Positions 10,215-22,212 are shown, counted from the first letter of the stretch. The stretch is DNA of 64,000 nucleotides from Hippopus hippopus (GCA_946811185.2 OX328105.1:52576845-52640844), one strand, 5' to 3'. The notes: generated by a model from the sequence alone, not told the origin. Numbers and translations: made by a program.

Positions 10215-10922
10215 ATGGAAAAGATTTTGTATGTCTTATGTATATACTATAGGCCCTTTTAATGATTATTATATCTGTAACTCAAGCCACTCATGGATTA
10301 TTACATGTACATACTTCAGGCCCCTATTAACGATTTAAATGTAAATCAAGCCACTCATTATTACATGTATATACTATAGCCTCTTTTTAACGATTAAAAT
10401 GTCTATAACTCAAGCCACTCATTGATTATTACATGTAAATACCCTAGCCCCCTTTTAATCATTAAATTATGTGTCGATTGAAATATCTGTAATGGAAACT
10501 ACTCATATATATATACTTTCACCTCTTTTAATGCTTAAAATGTCTATAACTGATCCTGCTTATGGATAATTACAGGTATATACTATAGCTTCTCCTTACA
10601 ATAAAAATGTCTATAACTGAAACCACTCATGGATGATCAGATGTAAATATTATAGCTCCCTTTAACAATTAAAATGTATATAACTGAATCAGCTCATGGA
10701 TAATTACATTTCAAATAAGATAACCCACTCAATGATAATTATAAACTATTGCTCCTTTCAACAATTAAAATATCCATAAATGAACACACTTATTGATATT
10801 TATATACTATTGCCCCCTGTTAACGATTAAAGTATCACTGAACACACTCATTTATAATCATATACTACTGCCCCTTTAAACAATTAAAATATCCATAATT
10901 GCACACACTCAAAGATATTTAT
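10215..10922 (+). repeat. ~70-bp degenerate tandem array
   Basis: Repeats of ACGATTAAAATGTCTATAAC, CACTCATGGATTATTACATG and TATACTATAG-like phrases recur every 65-80 bp through about ten diverged units. Non-coding. Confidence 0.8.
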
Positions 10923-10934
10923 TGATACCAACAA

Positions 10935-11203
10935 GCCCCGCCCGGGTGGCTCAGTGGTGAGCGTGTCGGACTCATGACCTGGTGGTTGTGAGTGTCCATA
11001 CCGGTTGAGGCGAACTTTCTTTCCGGCGTATTTTCGCCTCTCACCTCTGCTGAAGCATGTGAGAAAAGTAGTTGGTGGCTTTGGAAAAAAAGTTGTGTTA
11101 GTACTGGTGTGAGAAAGCCAGGAAACACATGTGCGTCACCGACCACCATGATATGACCTTAGCTGTTAAAGTGGCGTTAAACCCCAATACAACCAACCAA
11201 CAA
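10935..11203 (+). mobile_element. tRNA-derived SINE, copy 2, with target-site duplication
   Basis: Box A TGGCTCAGTGG lies near 10947. The body includes GGTTGAGGCGAACTTTCTTT and GTGAGAAAAGTAG, and the tail is GGCGTTAAACCCCAATAC with a CAACCAACCAACAA end. A 12-bp direct repeat TGATACCAACAA flanks it at 10923-10934 and 11204-11215, showing target-primed retrotransposition. It is more complete than copy 1. Confidence 0.92.
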
Positions 11204-11267
11204 TGATACCAACAAAGCCAATATTCAAACTCTTAGTTACTTTGCGATCAGTAGCTTTGTCTTTTTT

Positions 11268-13354
11268 AGCTCACCTGAGCACGAAGTGCTCATGGTGAGC
11301 TTTTGTGATCGTGCTGTGTCCGGCGTCCATCGTGCGTCATCCGTCGTCAACTTTTACCTTGTGTACGCTCTAGAGGCCATATTTTCAGTCTGATACTCAT
11401 GAAACTTGGTCAGAATGTTTGTCTTGATGATATCTTGGACGAGTGGGTCATATCGGGTCAAAAACTAGGTCACTAGGTCAAATCTTAGAAAAACCTTGTG
11501 TACGCTCTAGAGGCCACATTTTCAGTCCGATAGTCATGAAACTTGGTCAGAATGTTTGTCTTGATAATATCTCAGATGAGTTTGAAAATGGGTCATGTCG
11601 GGTCAAAAACTAGGTCACTAGGTCAAATCTTAGAAAAACCTTGTGTATGCTCTAGAGGCCACATTTTCAGTTCGATACTCATGAAAGTTGGTCAGAATGT
11701 TTGTCTCGATGATATCTCAAAGGAGTTCGAGAATGGGTCATGTCGGGTCAAAAACTAGGTCACTTGGTCAAATCTTAGAAAAATCTTGTGTACGCTCTAG
11801 AGGCCACATTTTCAGTCAGATACTCATATAACTTGGTCAATGTTTGCCTTGATGATATCTTGGATTGGTTTGAAAATGGGTCATGTCTGGTCAAAAATTA
11901 GGTCACTACGTCAAATCTTAGAAAAACCTTCTGTACGCTCTATAGGCCACATTTTCAGTCCGATACTCATGAAACTTGGTCAGAATGTTTGTCTTGATGA
12001 TATCTCGGACGAGTTGGAAAATTGATCATGCTGGGCCAAAACTAGGTCACTAGGTCAAATCTTAGAAAAACCTTGTGCACACTCTAGAGGCCACATTTTC
12101 AGTCCAATGCTCTTGAAAGATGATCAGAATGTTTGTCTTTATGATATCTCGGATGAGTTCTAAAATGGGTCATATCTGGTCAAAAAGTAGGTCACAAGGT
12201 CATATCTTAGAAAAACCTTGTGTACACTCTAGAGGCCACATTTCTGGTCCAAAACTCTTGAAATTTGGTCAGAATGTTTGTCTTGATGATATCTTGGACA
12301 AGTTTGAAAATGGGTCATGTCAGGCAAAAAACTAGGTCACTGGGTCAAATCTTAAAAAAAACCTTGTGTACGCTCTAGAGGTCACAGTTTCAGTCTAAAT
12401 TTCTTGAAAGTTGGTCAGAATGTTTTACTTGATGACATCTCACATGACTTCGAAAATTGGTCATGTTGGGTCAGAAACTAGGTCAGTAGTTCAAACCGTA
12501 GAAAAAACTTGTGTATGCTCTATAGGCCACATTTTCAGAATGTTTGTCTTGATGATATCTCGGACGAGTTGGAAAATTGATCATGCTGGGCCAAAACTAG
12601 GTCACTAGGTCAAATCTTAGAAAAACCTTGTGCACACTCTAGAGGCCACATTTTCAGTCCAATGCTCTTGAAAGATGATCAGAATGTTTGTCTTTATGAT
12701 ATCTCGGATGAGTTCTAAAATGGGTCATATCTGGTCAAAAAGTAGGTCACAAGGTCATATCTTAGAAAAACCTTGTGTACACTCTAGAGGCCACATTTCT
12801 GGTCCAAAACTCTTGAAATTTGGTCAGAATGTTTGTCTTGATGATATCTTGGACAAGTTTGAAAATGGGTCATGTCAGGCAAAAAACTAGGTCACTGGGT
12901 CAAATCTTAAAAAAAACCTTGTGTACGCTCTAGAGGTCACAGTTTCAGTCTAAATTTCTTGAAAGTTGGTCAGAATGTTTTACTTGATGACATCTCACAT
13001 GACTTCGAAAATTGGTCATGTTGGGTCAGAAACTAGGTCAGTAGTTCAAACCGTAGAAAAAACTTGTGTATGCTCTATAGGCCACATTTTCTGTCCAATA
13101 TGTATGAAAGGTGGTCAGGATCTTTGTTTTGATAATATCTACAATGGGAAAATTGGCTATGGTTGGATAAAAAGTAGGTCACTGAGAGAAATTCAAGAAA
13201 AAGCTTGTGTATATGCTAGAGGCCAAATTTTTAGTCCAATAATTATGAAAGCTTAGTAAATTGTTTGTCATGATATCTCAAAAGAGATTGAAAATGGGTC
13301 ATGTTTGGTCAAAAGACTCAGGTGAGCGACTTTAGGGCCATCATGGCCCTCTTG
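11268..13354 (+). mobile_element. HINE-A1: Pearl/Helentron-like element
   Basis: Starts after a T-run with AGCTCACCTGAGCACGAAGT and GCTCATGGTGAGC (5' hairpin). It continues with a GTGATCGTGCTGTGTCC leader and a ~145-bp tandem core. It ends CTCAGGTGAGC (the inverted copy of the 5' end), then hairpin AGGGCCAT-C-ATGGCCCT and CTTG before a T-run. Subterminal inverted repeats, tandem core and 3' hairpin fit Pearl/HINE structure. The repeated open frames inside arise from a 145-bp unit and are not genes. Confidence 0.88.
11981..13090 (+). repeat. 555-bp direct duplication inside the HINE-A1 core
   Basis: 11981-12535 is repeated at 12536-13090. Every segment compared is the same, including two open frames that give identical peptides at a 555-bp offset. 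Each copy covers about four 145-bp units. This is recent unequal exchange, slippage or an assembly duplication. Confidence 0.9.
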
Positions 13355-13356
13355 TT

Positions 13357-13940
13357 TATGAGATATAATATCATTTCATCACACTTTTGATGCTATTTCA
13401 CATAATCACTATGTAGTTGTGCACAGAGTCATCCTGTCCCTATGCCATGAGTTTTACAGTATGTAGTCCTTCATATATTAAATGTTATGTTTGATTTGCT
13501 GCTTCTCTCTTCTTAAATCCCTTGCCCATTTTCAGTGAAATTTTACAGGAGTTTACAGTCGATAACTGATTGTGCATAGTGTCAGCATATCCCTTTGTAA
13601 TTAATATTTGCAGAGTTATGGCCCTTTCTATGCTACATTTGATTTTTCAACTCTTTTTTTTTTTCCTCACGACTTTGCTTAATGTTTATGAAAATGTAAA
13701 GGAGTCAGTTGTCCTTAGTGTCAGCATGTCCCTTTTTAGTAAATAAATGCAGTGTTATGGGCATTTTTAAATGCTTTTTTATTAATTTTGTAAGCACTTT
13801 CCTTCATTTTTATACAATATTTAGGAGTCATCAATAAGACATCGAGCTGTGCTTAGTGACAGCATGTCCTTTTTCAGTGAACACTGGCAGAGTTATGTCC
13901 CTCGTTGAATTATATGCTACCTTGGATTGTATTAAATTTA
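13357..13940 (+). repeat. ~140-bp diverged tandem repeats
   Basis: The phrase GTGTCAGCATGTCCCTTTTT and variants recurs near 13428, 13572, 13712 and 13850. Each is followed by AGAGTTATG-like text. Non-coding. Confidence 0.7.
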
Positions 13941-13959
13941 GTATGACTCTCAGTTTAAC

Positions 13960-15200
13960 TGATAAGTATAACAGTCTCTATGGCCAAGGTCAGCTATCCT
14001 AAAATTGAATAGGGCCTAGGGTTTCTCATTAAATTTTGGGAAGAATAGACCACCATTAGTGCTGGTCATGGTTAGAACAATCACAGGCAAGATAAAATAT
14101 GTGCTTCTCATTGTTTAGGTCTAGGAATAATTCTTTATAAGAGCATGTGCTGTACAATTACTGGTAGAATACAACTAAAGAAACAAGTATAAAGATATAA
14201 TGAGGGCCAATGTCAGCTACCCTATTACTGGAAACAGTCTAGGTTTTATTCAGAAATTGAGGGGAAAGTTAGATTCCCACCAGTACAGATCATGGTTAGA
14301 AAAATTATGTCAGGCAAGATATTTTATATGTGCTACTTACCGGTTTGGGTCCAGGAAAATTTCTTCAAAGAGTATGTGTTTTACATAAAATGGTAGTGCT
14401 AGCAGCCATGGAAACAACTATTAGGTTATAATAAAGGCCAATGTCAGCTACACCTATACTGTTTAGGGTCTTTGTTTTATCCATTAACTTTGGAAAGAGT
14501 TTTATTCCCACTGGTTGTAACTTTGGAAAGAGTTTTATTCCCACTGGTGAAATGGAAGGTCATGGTTACAACAATTACAGGCAATATAATTATTTGTGTG
14601 TCTTATCGATATAGTTCAGCTACAATTTTAAGAGCATGTGCTGCACAATTATTGGTAGAAAACAACCATGGAGACAAGTATAAAGATATAATGAGGGCCA
14701 ATGTCAGTTACCCTATGACTGGAAACAGTCAAGGCTTTATCCATAAATTGTGGGAAAAGTTGTATTCCCAATAGTACCGATCATGTTTAGAAAAATTACA
14801 GGCCAGATTTTTCATTTGTGCTACTTACTGGTTTGGGTCCAAGAAAATCTTTCCGTAGAGTATTTGTTTTCCATTGAATGGTAGAACTTGCAACCATGGA
14901 GACAAGTATATGGCTATAATAAGGGCAGATGTCAGCTACCTTTATACTGTTTAGGACCAAAGTTTTATCCATTAACTTTCGGAAGAGTTTTATTCCCCAC
15001 TTGTATAATGGAAGGTCATGGAAAGAACAATTACAGGCAATATGTTTAATATGTGCTACTTACTGGATTGGATCTAGGAAAATTTCCTCCTATAGCACAA
15101 GTTTTTCATGGGTTAGTAGAACTTGCAACTATGAAGATAGTATAAGGTTATTATAAAGGCCAATGTCAGCTACCCTTATACTGGTTAGGGTCCACATTCT
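13960..15200 (+). repeat. ~240-bp tandem array, left part
   Basis: Units carry GGTCATGGTTAGAACAATTA, GTGCTACTTACTGGTTTGGG, TTGCAACCATGGAGACAAGT and GGGCCAATGTCAGCTACCC in fixed order. The CCATGGA phrase falls near 14404, 14655, 14893 and 15127. The array resumes at 18365, so 15200-18364 is an insertion. Confidence 0.88.
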
Positions 15201-15357
15201 AAATACTGGTTTTGTTCAGGATATAATGAACATCTTAGAAAAAGTACGATCTTTCTACGTTCTTGTCTGACTTCAGTAACTCAGGATATTTTCCGGCTAA
15301 ACTAGTATGGAAAAAAATATGTAAATCGACTGTTTTTAGATATGAGGAAGCAAAATG
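15201..15357 (+). mobile_element. LINE fragment, part left of the transposon insertion
   Basis: A frame open from about 15240 runs without stop into the TIR transposon at 15358 and resumes in frame at 17549 (residues GYFPAKLVWKKICKS, then FRYEEAKW spanning the join). An in-frame TAG at about 15236 suggests either decay or the truncated start of the copy. The exact 5' junction with the tandem array is not resolved. Confidence 0.6.
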
Positions 15358-17546
15358 CCGTAATTCGCCAATGTATTTGGACACAATTAAATAATTATTT
15401 TTTTTATTGTCCGAATATTTATGAAATTACCGTTGTGAAAAAATGGGGGTGCCCGAGAGAATAGGTTCTAAATTATTTAGAAAAAAAAGGTGTGTCCAAA
15501 ATGATAAGGGTAAGTTCTCGTGCGAATTTATTCATGGTAACATTATGTAATGGTAGTCAGAAAACATAATTACGTGATATAGCGTCGGAGCGGGTTTTTT
15601 GTTTGTTCTTTTAAATGCATGTATTTTGTATAATTGCTTACCTTATTAAAATCCAGATAATTTTCCATTGATTTATAAGTTCAAAAAGAATAAAGCTAAT
15701 CATTTACACCACTTTCTCAACACATGTGCACGTGTTCACCACAATACAAAAATTAAAGATGACGTAACGTGTTTCGGCGCTTTTGATGTTGCTCGGCTCC
15801 GGCTGTGTTTGTCTCACTTGGCGTAAATTAGTCAATCAAGGAAGAGATTAAAGAATTGACTTTTTATTTGTATTTATCGGTAAATAGATGATTAAAAAAT
15901 TAAATAGTTTGTTATGCTTACAAGTTTTCATTATGTCCAATCATATTTGTTCATGGAATTGTCTTAACTCCACCCCCATCTCCAACACGTATTAAAACGC
16001 AATGGCAGGAAATGAACAATCTCTCATGTTTTTACGTGTCTGCAGTACAAGTCCTTTGAAAACACTGTGGGAGAAGGAAAATTGCTTGTAACAAGCAATT
16101 TCTCCTTTTCCCAAAGTGTTTTCTACCAGTTTGGAAAACTTTCCACCATTTTCGTCAATTTTAAAATTGTCGTCTGCAAACTCTTTCAGTTAGGAAGAAT
16201 CTAAAATCTGTCATTTGGGAACGGGTTAACTTATTTAGCAGGATAAGGGCTAAAAGATTTTTTTTTAAATTAAAGTTTAAAACACTCCTTTGTCCTTTTA
16301 TTCTTTCCCAGAAAACCATCCTTTTAATCTAGATCTATTGCTATTTTTTTTAAAAAACACATAGATCTACACTGCAATAATAGGATAGGAGTTTCGCAAA
16401 GTCGTGTGCACGAAATAACTGGTGGTGAAGATCAAGATCATACTGCAGGATCTCTGAAGTTGATCTTTATCTATGCAGCTAAACTCACTAAGCCATCGTA
16501 AGTGAAAGTCATTATGACGAATAGTACAATGACAAGACCCATGTCAAGGGGATTTCAAGCCAGCTGTGTGTACACATTCAACTTCTCAATAAAGGTGTGA
16601 CGTAATGTTTTGTTTGAAGGAATATAGGATTGTTAAACACACAACTGCTCCCCTAAATGAAAGTTACACACTGACCTCGACCATCCACAATCCATGCAAT
16701 AAGACAATAATATACTTTCCCCCCCTTACTCTGATACTGACTTTTTACACACAGTTATGAATAGAACACAACACTCGTGTCATATGTTTTGTCTAGAGAG
16801 CAGAGATGTAAATCTCCAGCATTTTTATTGAAAGTTTATTGCTACTTAGTCTGCAAGTGATTAAAATAAATAACGTGTACGATGTGATACTATGGATTAT
16901 CGGTAAATTAGATTTAAAAGAAAAGGTTTAGTATGCAATGTTATCAGCACACAAGATGCATCTTACAAAACATTATTGGAAAAGGATACTTTTCAACAAT
17001 CAAATCCTGCTTTTCCCACAATGTTTCCTACTAGATCTAGATCTATTATCAGCAATGTTAACCAGGATTTGACTGTGTCTAGCATTTGATTCTGGAAAAG
17101 TAGAATAGAAAGTTAATCCTCAAAGCGCCCTCACAATGCTATTTGAATTTGCTACCAGTGCAAATCAAGATCGGAATGAACGAATAAAATCCTGGTCTTT
17201 GATTTACAATGTCTGCGTTGCTGAGACACTTTGAATGAAATAAATTACTTGTTTGGCTCGATCGCTTGGCTTATATGATCGAAAATAATCGCCAAGTTTA
17301 AGCGGCAATCTACAGGACGTTTTGAAGTTGTTTGAAAAAAAAAAATGTAACTGATCATCTGCGAGCACACTTTGTCATAATTAATGGCTGTCCGATCTTT
17401 AGGAATATTAATGAAGAAGGCTGTCCGAAAGTTTGGAAAACTAATTTTGTGAACTGTCCGAAGTTTGGACAAAAAATAAATTATTTTTGAAAATAATTAA
17501 GGGTGTCCGAACTTTTTGGGTGTCCGAATACATTGGCGAATTACGG
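15358..17546. mobile_element. TIR DNA transposon of undetermined superfamily, apparently non-autonomous
   Basis: Inverted termini CCGTAATTCGCCAATGTAT (left) and ATACATTGGCGAATTACGG (right) are flanked by TG on both sides (15356-15357, 17547-17548). Removing the element plus one TG restores a continuous LINE reading frame, so these edges are well supported. Subterminal DNA is rich in GTCCGAA motifs (17387-17530). A 75-residue frame on the minus strand (17245-17472) is not recognised as transposase. A MITE lies inside at 16049-16229. Two-bp TG duplication does not by itself name the superfamily. Confidence 0.85.
16049..16229 (-). mobile_element. Foldback MITE, left end truncated
   Basis: Has the hairpin in a shortened form (ATTGCTTGT / ACAAGCAAT centre, TCTCCTTTTCCC arm) and the right terminus ending at TTAA 16226-16229. 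The left terminus is missing. Confidence 0.7.
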
Positions 17547-17548
17547 TG

Positions 17549-17909
17549 GTACCAAAGAATTTGTAACGATAACGATTTTGAATGTTTCACTGCCATTCAC
17601 CAGCGACTGGTACCAGTGAACTACTGGTATATCGCCCTCGAGGATCCGCCTGTGCTACAAAACATGAAAAAAATCACCAGACTATGTTGTAAAACAAAGA
17701 CTGAGACCAGTACCTGCCTTAAGTGCAACAATGTAGTGAGCAATCTACTCTGTCATGTAGTGTTTCACTGCAACAGTGTAAATGTCTCTTTAGCAAGATG
17801 CATATATCTCATGTCAGTCAAAACAAGGTTCTCTCCAGATCTATGCAGATTTATCACAAATATTGACCACGAGCTTACGATCAAGTACTTGTTTGGATAC
17901 ATGAACTAA
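17549..17909 (+). pseudogene. Non-LTR retrotransposon ORF2, C-terminal remnant
   Basis: A 120-codon frame ends with TAA at 17907. It contains CLKCNNVVSNLLCHVVFHC, fitting the C-x2-C-x9-H-x4-C zinc-knuckle-like motif that closes ORF2 of many LINEs, followed by a short hydrophobic tail as in those proteins. The upstream part of the same frame lies before 15358, split by the TIR transposon. The ATG-start frame from 17487 begins inside the transposon terminus and is artificial. The reverse transcriptase core is absent, so the copy is 5'-truncated. Clade not assigned. Confidence 0.65.
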
Positions 17910-18033
17910 ATATTGTTTCGTTTCATTGATCGGGACAAGTACTTTGATTTTATGAAGCTAAATGCTAAGTTTATATCCGGAATTACATGTACATGATTAC
18001 CTCTCTCAATATTCTTTTTTGTTTCTTTTTTAC

Positions 18034-18082
<49 letters not shown>

Positions 18083-18364
18083 CTCTCTCTCTCTCTCTCT
18101 CTCTTGCACGCATGCATGCAGAGATGTATTGTTTCCCAAATAAATAGCAAGGAACGTATACCAAATAAAGGCACATTCAGTATGCACAATGTCAGACGCA
18201 CGCACATTAACAAATCACAACCAGTTAAAATACCTCTTGTATTTATTTCTGTTTATTATTTCTTTCTCTCTCTCTTTTGAATGTAAAACTATGTTGTTGT
18301 TTTTTTCTTTTCATCGTTAAAAATCTTCAGAAAATGGAGTAAATAAAGGTGAATAATAATAATA
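17910..18364 (+). mobile_element. LINE 3' UTR and tail
   Basis: Follows the ORF2 stop, contains the CT microsatellite and ends in an AATAAT-type short tail at 18350-18364, directly before the tandem array resumes. Simple-repeat 3' tails are usual for several LINE clades. Confidence 0.6.
18032..18104 (+). repeat. (CT)n microsatellite
   Basis: CT dinucleotides with a few interruptions (CCCT, TTGCT). Frames across it on both strands are low-complexity artefacts. Confidence 0.97.
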
Positions 18365-20570
18365 ATGGTTAGAACAATAAAAAGCAAGATGTTTTATGTG
18401 CTACTACTGGTTTGGGTCTTGGAACAATTCTTCATCAAGAACATGTGCTTTACATTAAATGGTAGAACTTGCAACCATAAGGACAAGTATTAGGTTCTGA
18501 ACAAGGGCCAATGTCAGCTGCTCTAATACTGGTTATGGTAAAGGTTTTATCCATAAATATTGGAAAAGGCTGGATTCTCACTATCAAAGGTCATGGTTAC
18601 AACAATTAAAGCCAAGTTTTTATATGAGCTGCTCACTGGTTTGGATGTAGGAAAATTTCTTCATAAAGCATATGTTTCACATTAAATGGTAGAGATTGCA
18701 ACCATGGAGACAAATATAAATTTATAACAAGGGCCAATGTCAGCTACCCATATATTGAAAAGGGTTCAATTTTATCCAGAAATTTCTGGAAGGTTCAATT
18801 CTCACTGGTATAGGTCATGGCTAGAACAATAACACTTACAAGCAAAATGTTTTATATGGACTACTCACTGGTTTCAAACCTTGAACAATCCTTCATAGTG
18901 CATGTGCCTTACATTAAAAGGTACAATTCACAACCAATTGAAATAGGAACAGATATAAGCTACCCTAATACTTGCTAGAGTTAATGTTTTATCCATATAT
19001 TTTGGGAAGAGTTCTATTCCCACTAGGTTAGGTCATGGTAAGAACAATTTCAGTTAAGATATTTTATATGAGCCTCTGACTGGTTGGGCCCAGGAAAATT
19101 TCCTCATGGAGCATGTTCTTTACATTAAATGGTAAAACTTTCAACCATAGAGAGTTGGAGACATGTATTTGGTTATGACAAGGGCCTAAGTAAGCTACCC
19201 AAGTACTAGTTTGGGTCAAGGTTTTTTGTCTGTAAATTTTCAAAAAAGTTAAATTCTCACTAGTATAGGTCTTGGTTAGAAATGTAAAGGAAAGATATTT
19301 ATATGACCTGGTTACCTTTTTTTGGTCCATGAAATTTCTTCATAGCGCATTGTGTTTTGCATTTATTACACTTATTGGTGGAACTTGCAACCATGGAAGA
19401 AAGAATTAGGTTACAAACAGGGTATATGTCAACTACGCTTTTATCCTCTAAATTTGGGAAGAGATCAGTTCTCACTAGTATAGGTCATGGCTAGAACAAT
19501 TACAAGCAAAATGATTTATATGAGCTACTCACTGGTTTGAAAACAGAAAACATTCATTATACAGCATGTGCTTTACATTAAATAGTAGAACTTGCAACCA
19601 TGGAGACAAGTATTAGGTTACTGGCCATTGTCAGTTACCTTAATACTGGTAAGGGTCTATGTTTTTGTCCATTAACTTTTGGAACAGTTCATTTCCACTA
19701 GTATAATGGTTGATCATGGATAGAACAATTACAGGCAATATACTTTATATGTGCTACTTACTGGTTTGGGTCAAGGAAAAATTCATCATAGGGCATGTGC
19801 TACCCTTATACTGGTTAGGGTCTGTTTTTTTCTGTTAAATTTCGGAAGAGTTCAATTCCACTAGTATAATGGTAAGTCATGGAAAGAACAATTAGTACTT
19901 GCAGTTATGTAACTTGCAATTATAGAGGCAAGTGTAAGGTTATAATGAGGGCCAATGTCAGCTACCATAATACTGGTTATGGTCTAGGTTTTATCCATAA
20001 ATTTTGAAAAGGTTAGATTCTCACTAGTATAGGTCATGTCTAGAACAATTACAAGCATGATATTTTATATGTGATACTTACTGGTTTTGGTCAAGAAAAA
20101 ATTTTTCAAAGAGCATGTGTTTTACATAAATTGGTCTAACTCGGAACCATGGTGACAAGCACTGGGTTATAACAAAGGCCAATTTCAGCTACCCTAATAC
20201 TTGTAAGGGTCAATATTTTATTCATTAATCTTTATAAAGGTTAGATTCCCATGAGTATACCAGTTGTTCATGGTTAGAACAATTACAATCAAGATCTTTT
20301 TTAGGTGCTACTTACTGGTTTGGGTCAAGGAAAAATTCTTGATACAGCATGTACTTTACACTAAATAGTGGAAGTTGCAACCATGGAGAAAGGGAAAGAA
20401 CAATTAGTACTTGTAATTATGTAACTTACAATCATAAAGGCAAGTGTAAGGTTAAAACAAGGGCCACTGTCAGCTACCCTAATACTGGTTATGGTCTAGG
20501 TTTTATCCATAAATTTTGAAAAAAATTGATTCTCACTACTAAAGGTCATGTGTAGAACAATTAAATGCAA
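18365..20570 (+). repeat. ~215-240-bp tandem array, right part
   Basis: Continuation of the 13960-15200 array with the same landmark order. The ACTTGCAACCAT phrase lies near 18473, 18691, 19141, 19388 and 19598, among others. Units are more diverged and some are shortened. No genes; short open frames are incidental. Confidence 0.87.
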
Positions 20571-20574
20571 GATA

Positions 20575-21817
20575 TTATGGGTTTGGCTGTAGGGGAGGTG
20601 GAGGCCATTGTATCTCCCTGAATTATGACAAGAAAAACAAACAACAAAATTTAGAATACAAATAGTAATACAATTTCAATTGGTAGTGAAAAAATGTGGT
20701 AAGTGTTTGGCTGTAGGGCAGGAGGAGGAGGAAGAGGCCATATCTCCCTGAATTATGATAAGAAAAACAAACAACAAAATTAAAAAAACAAATAGTAATA
20801 CAATGACATTTGGTAGGAAAAAAGGTGGTAAGGGTTTGGCTGTAGGGGAGGAGGAGGCCATAATATTTCCCTTAATTATGACAAGAAAAGCAAACAACAA
20901 AATTTGGAGTACAAATATTAACACAATGACAGTTGGTAGTGAATACAGGTGGTAAGAGTTTGGCTGCAGGGAGGAGGAAGAGACCATAATATTTCCCTGA
21001 ATTATGACAAGAAAAACAATTAAACAACAAAATTTGAAATACAATTAGTAATACAATGACATTTGGTAGGAAAAAAAGGTGGTAAGGGTTTTGCTGTAGG
21101 GGAGGAGGAGGCCATAATATTTCCCTTAATTATGACAAGAAAAGCAAATAACAAAATTTAGTGTACAAATAGTAATACAATGACAGTTGTTAGTGAATAA
21201 AGGTGGTAAGAGTTTGGCTGCAGGGAGGAGGATGAGGCCATAATATCTCCCTGAATTATGACAAGAAAAACAATTAAACAACAAAATTTAAAATACAAAT
21301 TGTAATACAATGACATTTGCTAGGAAAAAAAGGTGGTAAGGGTTTTGCTGTAGGGGAGGAGGAGGCCATAATATTTCCCTTAATTATGACAAGAAAAGCA
21401 AACAACAAAATTTAGTGTACAAATAGTAATACAATGACAGTTGTTAGTGAATAAAGGTGGTAAGAGTTTGGCTGCAGGGAGGAGGATGAGGCCATGATAT
21501 CTCCCTGAATTATGACAAGAAAAACAATTAAACAACAAAATTTAAAATACAAATTGTAATACAATGACATTTGCTAGGAAAAAAAGGTGGTAAGGGTTTG
21601 GCTGTAGGGGAGGAGGAGGCCATAATATTTCCCTTAATTATGACAAGAAAAACAAATAATATTTTAAATACAAAGAGTAATACAATGACAACTGGGAGTG
21701 AAAAAAGGTGATAAGGGTTTGGCTGTAGGGGAGGAAGAGGCAATTGTATCTCCCTGAATTATGATAAGAAAATAGAACAACAAAATTTAAAATACAAATA
21801 GTAATACTATGACAATT
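20575..21817 (+). repeat. ~128-bp tandem array with dimeric higher-order pattern, left part
   Basis: The phrase GGTTTGGCTGTAGGGGAGGA recurs about every 124-131 bp (near 20583, 20707, 20836, 20959, 21089, 21221, 21350, 21473, 21598 and 21719). From 21062 on, two alternating variants (TTTTGCTGTAGGGG and TTTGGCTGCAGGGA) repeat as a ~259-bp dimer. The 122-residue minus-strand frame here is a repeat translation. Confidence 0.92.
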
Positions 21818-22004
21818 GACCTTTCTCCAAATTTGATTGACAGGTCTTCGCAGGGCTTATTAGCCAATGAAAACGCAGCAATTGGCGTCATGTAAACAAT
21901 AAAGTTAGACACAGTATGTTATAGACGTAAGATAATTTGATCGTATCTATTTAATTATCAAAACAGCAATTTCTGTTATCGGTCAATAAAAAAAATCTGT
22001 GAAA

Positions 22005-22212
22005 TGGTGAAAAGGTGTAGTTACAAATTGTGTGACACTGATAAAGGTTATTCAGATAGAATACAGGGGGAGTTAAATTCATCCCATTTCCAAAGCCGAA
22101 AACGCATCTCGAAAATATATTCGGTGGATAAAACTATGTGGAAGACCTCGTGAACAGCTTCATCCATCACGCATAAATAAGAATCGTAATGTATGCACCA
22201 AAGTATGTATAA
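22005..22212 (+). pseudogene. THAP zinc-finger DNA-binding domain remnant
   Basis: THAP domains bind the ends of P/Kolobok-type transposons through a C2CH zinc site. Starting at ATG 22005: MVKRCSYKLCDTD gives the first two cysteines. One frame on, GVKFIPFPKPKTHLE gives the conserved FIPFPKP block. One further frame on, WIKLCGRPREQLHPSRINKN and VCTK give the WxxxC and the third cysteine. Two single-base indels (in the G-run near 22070 and the A-run near 22114) break it. The final C-x2-H is interrupted at AAA|GTATGT, a good donor site, so the histidine may have been on the next exon. The next exon was not found. Confidence 0.8.

Noticed and set aside
11543..13256. Several 60-96-residue plus-strand proteins with MFVLMISQMSSKMGH-type repeats
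   Set aside because: Produced by the 145-bp HINE-A core. The same peptides recur at 53281-54503 in another HINE copy.
17487..17548. Start of the 140-residue frame at 17487 as a real start codon
   Set aside because: These codons come from the terminus of the TIR transposon; the LINE frame really continues from before 15358.
17906..18213. Arg/Glu-rich and Ser/Leu-rich proteins
   Set aside because: Low-complexity translation of the (CT)n microsatellite on both strands.
20676..21044. 122-residue hydrophobic minus-strand protein, like a membrane protein
   Set aside because: Translation of the ~128-bp tandem array; the hydrophobic repeats follow the DNA period.
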